Source of the DNA: Deltaproteobacteria bacterium
GTDB taxonomy: Bacteria; Myxococcota; Myxococcia; Myxococcales; 40CM-4-68-19
Reading direction: 5' to 3'
Length of the DNA: 64,000 nt
Assembly: GCA_005879315.1 (NCBI GenBank)
Contig: VBLC01000033.1
Coordinates: forward strand, 164,576-228,575
Shown here: in pieces, positions 59,422 to 64,000 of the stretch
How positions within the stretch are numbered: the first letter of the stretch is position 1
How the letters are laid out: each line of letters starts with the position of its first letter
The notes under the pieces: model-generated
What the model was told of the DNA's origin: nothing
Database searches by the model: none
The model's input: only the letters and a program-made list of their open reading frames with translations
Position numbers and translations under genes: made by a program

Positions 59422-61356
59422 ATGTTCCGACCGCTCACGCTCCTAGTGGCGCTGTCCGCAGTCGGTCTGGCATGCAGACCAGCTTCTCAAGCTTCTCATT
59501 CGGACTCTTCGCCCGCTCAGCCAGGCAATGCAGGCGCAAACGCGCCCCCCGGCGGCCAGATCGTCGAGTACGTACCGCAATGCGGCTCGGTTCCTCCTCG
59601 CCCTGATAACGACGTCGGATGCGGATCGTGGACGCTCGAGGCACCCCTTCCGCAGGCCCACGATCTCACGGCGGCATGGGCGGTCGCGAGCAACGACGTC
59701 TGGGCGGTCGGCGAACAGGGTACGATCGTGCACTGGGACGGCGCGAGTTGGACGGTCGCCAGTTCACCCACGGGGGCGAACCTCCACTCCGTCTGGGGAG
59801 CGGACGCGAAGCACGTTTGGGCAGGCGGCGACGGAGTGCTCCTCATGTTCGACGGCATCGCCTGGCAAGCGCGACCCAGCCCGACCACGGCAAGCGTCAC
59901 TTTCATCAGAGGCTCGGCCGCCGACGACGTCTGGGCCCGCGGCGATGCGCAAAACATCTTCCATTGGGATGGCGCACAATGGACGCAGCCCGGCAGCGCT
60001 CCCGATTCTCCGTATAGCGATCGCATCGACTGGCGCGGGTACCCCATCTGGCCGGTCGGCGGCGGCCGCTCCTGGTCGGGCGGCTGCCACGACGGCGCCA
60101 GCGCTTCGCTCTATTTCTGGGACGGCACGCGCTGGTCGCGGACCGACACGGGCGTGCCAGGCTGCGTCCAGGCCATCGCCGGGACTTCCCCTGCCGACGT
60201 CTGGGCAACGTCCGCAATCCCTTGCGGCAGGGGTTGCACCTCTTACAAGGCTCTCCATTGGGACGGTCTCCGCTGGTCCGAAGCATCGACAGGCTTGCCC
60301 ATTGCCGGCGATTTCTTCTCCCCCGGGCCCGGGGAAGTGTGGTTCGATTCGAGCAGCGACACTGTCTTCGCCCGCCGAGAAGCGGCTGGATTCCGCGCGT
60401 TCTTCTCGCTCCCTTACATCGGGCGGCCCTGGTACTGGACGGCCCTGGCCGCGGCCAGCCTGACCGACGTCTTCATCGTGGGAGACGGCGGACTGCTGGC
60501 GCATTCTGACGGAAAGACGACGAAGATCTTCACTGGGCCAAACACCTGGTTGGGCGCCCTCTGGAGCGATGCAAGCGGCCACGCCTGGACGGTCGGCGGC
60601 GGCATCCTGATGGAGCGACAGAACGGCTGCTGGTCCGGGAGCGAGATCGGCCAGGCGGCATACAGTCCGCAGTTTCCCGCGATCGGTCCGATGGGGCTGG
60701 GTGGCGGCGCCGCGTCGGACCCGGAGAACCTCTGGATGATGTCGAACGACGGGTTCGCGATCCACTGGGATGGTCGCTCGTTCTCGCAGCATCTGCTGCC
60801 GTGGGGCCTTCTTCTCGATTTATGGATGTCTCCAGCGGGACACGCGTACGTCGCTGCCACGAGCGGACTCTATCGCGCTGACGCGAGCGGCTTCACCCTG
60901 ATCGACGCGCCTGACCCGTCGCTCAAGTCCTACGACGCCGACTTCACGGGCGTCTGGGGCACGAGTGATGGCGACATCTGGTGGCTCAAGGGAGAACCGG
61001 GCGGCGCTGCCGTCGTCCATTTCGACGGCGTTTCGAAAGCGATCACGGCCCACCTGCCCTGGCCGCCTGCCTGGACGGGGCAGGTTCGCGGCCTCGGTGG
61101 CAACGACATCTGGGCCATCGTGCGGGACAGCCTGATGCACTTCGACGGCGTCTCGCAGCAGGACCTGTCGCCCGCCCCGAAGGTCTACTCAATCGCGATC
61201 GCCGCGCACGGCGACGTCTGGGCAGCCACCCACGACGCGCTCTGGCATTTCAATGGCAGGTCCTGGTCGAAAGACGGCGGTGCGCCCGGCATGCTCTCGG
61301 TCTCTGGCGGGACCGTGTACAGCCTGGGACTTGGCCGCATCTGCCGCAAGCCATGA
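59422..61356 (+). CDS. Lipoprotein with repeated beta-propeller-like 'DVWAVG..GTIVHWDG..W' motifs
   Basis: Lipobox LSAVGLAC; many DVWA..G / HWDG.(R/S)W repeats. Confidence 0.75.
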   Translation: MFRPLTLLVALSAVGLACRPASQASHSDSSPAQPGNAGANAPPGGQIVEYVPQCGSVPPRPDNDVGCGSWTLEAPLPQAHDLTAAWAVASNDVWAVGEQGTIVHWDGASWTVASSPTGANLHSVWGADAKHVWAGGDGVLLMFDGIAWQARPSPTTASVTFIRGSAADDVWARGDAQNIFHWDGAQWTQPGSAPDSPYSDRIDWRGYPIWPVGGGRSWSGGCHDGASASLYFWDGTRWSRTDTGVPGCVQAIAGTSPADVWATSAIPCGRGCTSYKALHWDGLRWSEASTGLPIAGDFFSPGPGEVWFDSSSDTVFARREAAGFRAFFSLPYIGRPWYWTALAAASLTDVFIVGDGGLLAHSDGKTTKIFTGPNTWLGALWSDASGHAWTVGGGILMERQNGCWSGSEIGQAAYSPQFPAIGPMGLGGGAASDPENLWMMSNDGFAIHWDGRSFSQHLLPWGLLLDLWMSPAGHAYVAATSGLYRADASGFTLIDAPDPSLKSYDADFTGVWGTSDGDIWWLKGEPGGAAVVHFDGVSKAITAHLPWPPAWTGQVRGLGGNDIWAIVRDSLMHFDGVSQQDLSPAPKVYSIAIAAHGDVWAATHDALWHFNGRSWSKDGGAPGMLSVSGGTVYSLGLGRICRKP

Positions 61357-61576
61357 CCAACCGCGAACGCAGAAAGTAAAGGGTCGTTTACCAAGTCGTG
61401 GCGCAAGGCAAGGCTCCTTTACGAGCGCGCCAGGCATGCGGCGAGATCGATGCGGAGCGCGGAGCCGACGCGGACGAACGCGAGTTCGCCACGGGAGCAG
61501 AGGCGGTAGATGGTTTCGCGGTTGACGCCCAGCAGCGTGGCGGCCTCGCGCGGCGAGACTAGTCTCGCTGGAAAAC

Positions 61577-61598
61577 CTTGCAGCACTAATGCAGCAAA
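61577..61598 (+). repeat. 22-bp direct repeat copy 2, candidate arm-type site
   Basis: Identical CTTGCAGCACTAATGCAGCAAA; 116 bp from the core. Confidence 0.6.
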
Positions 61599-61714
61599 CT
61601 GATCGTGATTAGCCGGGCGCGTCGGGACGTTCGGGGAAGTGGGCGAAGCCGTAACCCCTCGCAAAGTGACGGATCGGGACGCAGCGGGAGCTGCCGTAAG
61701 TTCCCCCGAACGAA

Positions 61715-61759
61715 CTTCGAAGCCGCGGGCCGCAGGTTCGACTCCTGCCAGGCGCGCCA
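61715..61759 (+). repeat. 45-bp attachment repeat, distal copy (displaced tRNA 3' fragment)
   Basis: Identical 45 nt to 53446-53490; flanks differ. Confidence 0.9.
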
Positions 61760-61776
61760 ATCCAACATCGCGAGAA

Positions 61777-63615
61777 TCAGGGCGGCGGGCAGTCGCCGAC
61801 GCAGGAGACAGCGCCGCTGTCGATGGCCGGCGCGCCGGACTGATCGTGAGGGACCTGCACCTTGCAAGTGACCTCGGTCGTGTTGCCGTCGTCGTCCTTC
61901 GTGTCGGCGAAAATCGTGTAGACGCGTCCATCGCCCGGACCGTCTCGCTCGGCGCGAAGCTGCACAGTCTGACCATCGGGGGCGATCACCATGTCCTCGC
62001 CCTTCTTGCCGTGCGCTTTGACCAGCTCGTCGGACGTCACGCGGACGATAGCGGCGGTCCTGGTGCCATCGCACTGATCGGTGATGCTCGCGATGCAGTC
62101 GCTGAGCAAGATCGTCTGCAAGGAGTGATTGGGCGGCCAGAGCGAAGCGATGAAGCCATTTTCGTCGCCGGGGTTGGTCGTGACGACCGGCGGCAACGTG
62201 TCCTGCACCTTGACCTGGAAGCTGCAGGAGGCGGCGTTGCCCGAGCCATCGACTGCCGTGCAGGTGCCCAGCGTCGGCGAAGGATCTTCGGGGAACTTGG
62301 TCCCCGATTGCGGCGAGCAGGTGACCTGCGCGACGCCGCAGTTGTCGGTCGCCGTCGGCGCGAAGGTGGCGACCGCGCCCTCGTTGGTGCACTCGAGCGT
62401 CTGGTTGGCTGGGCAGATGATGACCGGCGGCGTCTTGTCGACCACGGTGACGTTGCCGGTGCACGCGAAGGTGTTCCCGGCGTTGTCCGTGCAGGTGAGG
62501 GTCGCCTTGGTCACGCCGAGGCCGAAGGGACCGGCCGGGCTCTGGAGGCACTTGGCGTCGCTGTCGGCATCGTCCGAGCCCGAGTCGATCGACGCCGGGG
62601 CGTGGCAGGTGCCGTCGGCCGTGACGGTCACATCGTGGCAGCGCGCGTTCGGAGCGCAAGTCGGTATCGCCGGCGCGACCTTCGAGCCGTTGGCGATCAC
62701 CGGTTGCGCGATGCGCGTGAGCGCCTGGAGGACCAGTCCGGATGTCTTGGCCGCCTCAAGGTAGTCGTTGAGATAGCAAAGGCCGTCCGCATTGTTGAGG
62801 TGCATGAACGGCGCGAGGTTGGCGTAGAAGATGTCGTCGGGCAGCACGCGCACCTTACCCTTACTCGAGGGGGCGGCGGCGAAGGTGATGAGCCCCACGC
62901 GGCCCGAGGCGAGAGCATCGATCTCGCCGGCGAGCAGCGCGTCCTGCCCGGTCATTCCGAGATAGTGAAGCAGCTGGGCGTTCCTCAGGTGCGCAGTCAG
63001 ATACACGTCAGGGGAGTTGCCGACGCCGGTGCCGACCTTGACCTGAGGCGTCCGCGGCACATCGACGTCGGCCACCTTAAGGAACAATGAGTTTTTGGCC
63101 ACCGCATAGGTATTGGGAACGATGACGTACGGATTCGTGAGCGCAAGATCCGGATCGGCCAACGCCGGGTCGAATGCCCAGCCGATCTCGAATGCGCCCG
63201 CGCGAAAGGCCGTGAGCAGGTCGGGCAGAGTGGCGTAGATGATGAACTTGATCAGGAGATGGAGCTTCACTCCAAGCCGGCACGAGATGTCGATGGCCGG
63301 GCCGACCGGAGGGCCGTTCTTGATGAGTATGGTGGCGTAGTGCTGGTTGGTGGTCGCCACCCCGATGCGAAGCGTCGTCTGGCCCTTCGTGTCGGTGTTC
63401 GAGAGCTGGCTCAACGCGGCGCTGCTCGGCAAACCGACCGCGGGATCGAACGTGCTGCCGATCGGGTTGTTCGCGCAGAGCGGATGGGGAACGAATGTAT
63501 CTGGCGCGAGCTCCTCGCGGCCGGAATGGTGTTGGGCGAAATCGGTGCCGGCACCATTCTCTCCACCGCACCCGATTACTGCGCAAATCGCGATGAGACT
63601 GATCGTCCGCTGCAT
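61777..63615 (-). CDS. Lipoprotein fusing a periplasmic solute-binding-like domain to HYR-like repeats
   Basis: Lipobox 'SLIAICAVIGCGG'; 'TTLRIGVATTNQHYATILIKNGPPVGPAIDISCRLG'; 'DKTPPVIICPANQTLECTNEGAVATFAPTATDNCG'. Confidence 0.65.
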   Translation of the reverse strand: MQRTISLIAICAVIGCGGENGAGTDFAQHHSGREELAPDTFVPHPLCANNPIGSTFDPAVGLPSSAALSQLSNTDTKGQTTLRIGVATTNQHYATILIKNGPPVGPAIDISCRLGVKLHLLIKFIIYATLPDLLTAFRAGAFEIGWAFDPALADPDLALTNPYVIVPNTYAVAKNSLFLKVADVDVPRTPQVKVGTGVGNSPDVYLTAHLRNAQLLHYLGMTGQDALLAGEIDALASGRVGLITFAAAPSSKGKVRVLPDDIFYANLAPFMHLNNADGLCYLNDYLEAAKTSGLVLQALTRIAQPVIANGSKVAPAIPTCAPNARCHDVTVTADGTCHAPASIDSGSDDADSDAKCLQSPAGPFGLGVTKATLTCTDNAGNTFACTGNVTVVDKTPPVIICPANQTLECTNEGAVATFAPTATDNCGVAQVTCSPQSGTKFPEDPSPTLGTCTAVDGSGNAASCSFQVKVQDTLPPVVTTNPGDENGFIASLWPPNHSLQTILLSDCIASITDQCDGTRTAAIVRVTSDELVKAHGKKGEDMVIAPDGQTVQLRAERDGPGDGRVYTIFADTKDDDGNTTEVTCKVQVPHDQSGAPAIDSGAVSCVGDCPPP

Positions 63616-63873
63616 ACGTCCTCCGACGTCCACGCGAGACCCAAAAATCAGGCGTTCGTGCGATTGATGGGCGCGCAAACTAGATCGCGATTGGGTCGCG
63701 CACGCACGTGAAGGCCTCCAATGACGAACGCCCGTCCGTCGGCGAGGGCCGACGCCGGGTAAATCGCTACCTGTTCGACGAGCGGAGCCGATTCGGCTCC
63801 TGGAACATCAAACCCCTAGTCCCCGATACTCTCTTCCAGGACTCCCGGCAAGATCCGGCCCGCGCAGCACTCC

Positions 63874-64000
63874 CTAGAACACGTACCTCGCGCCGAGCTG
63901 CATTCGCCAGCGGGACAACGTGGGGCCGTATTGGGTCGACACCACCGAAGTCTGCGGGACGAAGGTGTAGATGGGCCGGTTGTTCGCCGTGTCATAGCCC
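63874..64000 (-). CDS. C-terminus of an outer-membrane beta-barrel (TonB-dependent receptor-like), truncated by window edge
   Basis: Minus-strand translation ends '..YDTANNRPIYTFVPQTSVVSTQYGPTLSRWRMQLGARYVF*' with terminal Phe. Confidence 0.55.
   Translation of the reverse strand, partial: GYDTANNRPIYTFVPQTSVVSTQYGPTLSRWRMQLGARYVF

Larger units (their letters stand above)
53446..61759. mobile_element. Integrative element in tRNA-Arg(TCG), ~8.27 kb repeat to repeat
   Basis: 45-bp perfect direct repeat at both ends, tyrosine integrase next to the intact tRNA, excisionase-like HTH, Replic_Relax-like gene, TA-like pair. Confidence 0.88.

Overview
The window is high-GC DNA that is probably from a myxobacterium (Myxococcota). 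Lineage evidence: near-canonical MglA/MglB, a MoxR/Bat operon, and lipoproteins with 'DVWAVG..HWDG..W' repeats. Housekeeping and envelope content includes: mltD-like transglycosylase; metallophosphoesterase/tetraheme cytochrome fusion; dusB-like; moxR-DUF58-batABCDE-like operon; nth; threonine aldolase; comM-recA; cinA-pgpA-pssA; mglBA; recR-ybaB-dnaX with the SRP RNA; three tandem GT-C-like membrane proteins; and a translationally coupled nine-gene CDP-3,6-dideoxyhexose/branched-sugar cluster (rfbFGH, epimerase, ThDP enzyme, GT2, HpcH aldolase, SDR, AroB-like). There are five tRNAs (Ser CGA, GGA and GCT; Arg ACG and TCG) and tadA. An ~8.3 kb integrative element lies in the 3' half of tRNA-Arg(TCG), bounded by a 45-bp perfect direct repeat (53446-53490 and 61715-61759). 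Most notable observations: (1) the attachment core lies inside the integrase reading frame, in the same codon phase at both ends, so excision is predicted to replace an 18-aa tail with a 98-aa tail carrying an excisionase-like HTH; (2) an orphan Phd/YefM-like protein lies next to a perfect palindrome with a TGTACA core, and a second double-TGTACA palindrome sits at the neighbouring dus/cytochrome promoter; (3) the sugar cluster may make a yersiniose-like branched sugar. All functional names are from reading the sequence; no database search was run.
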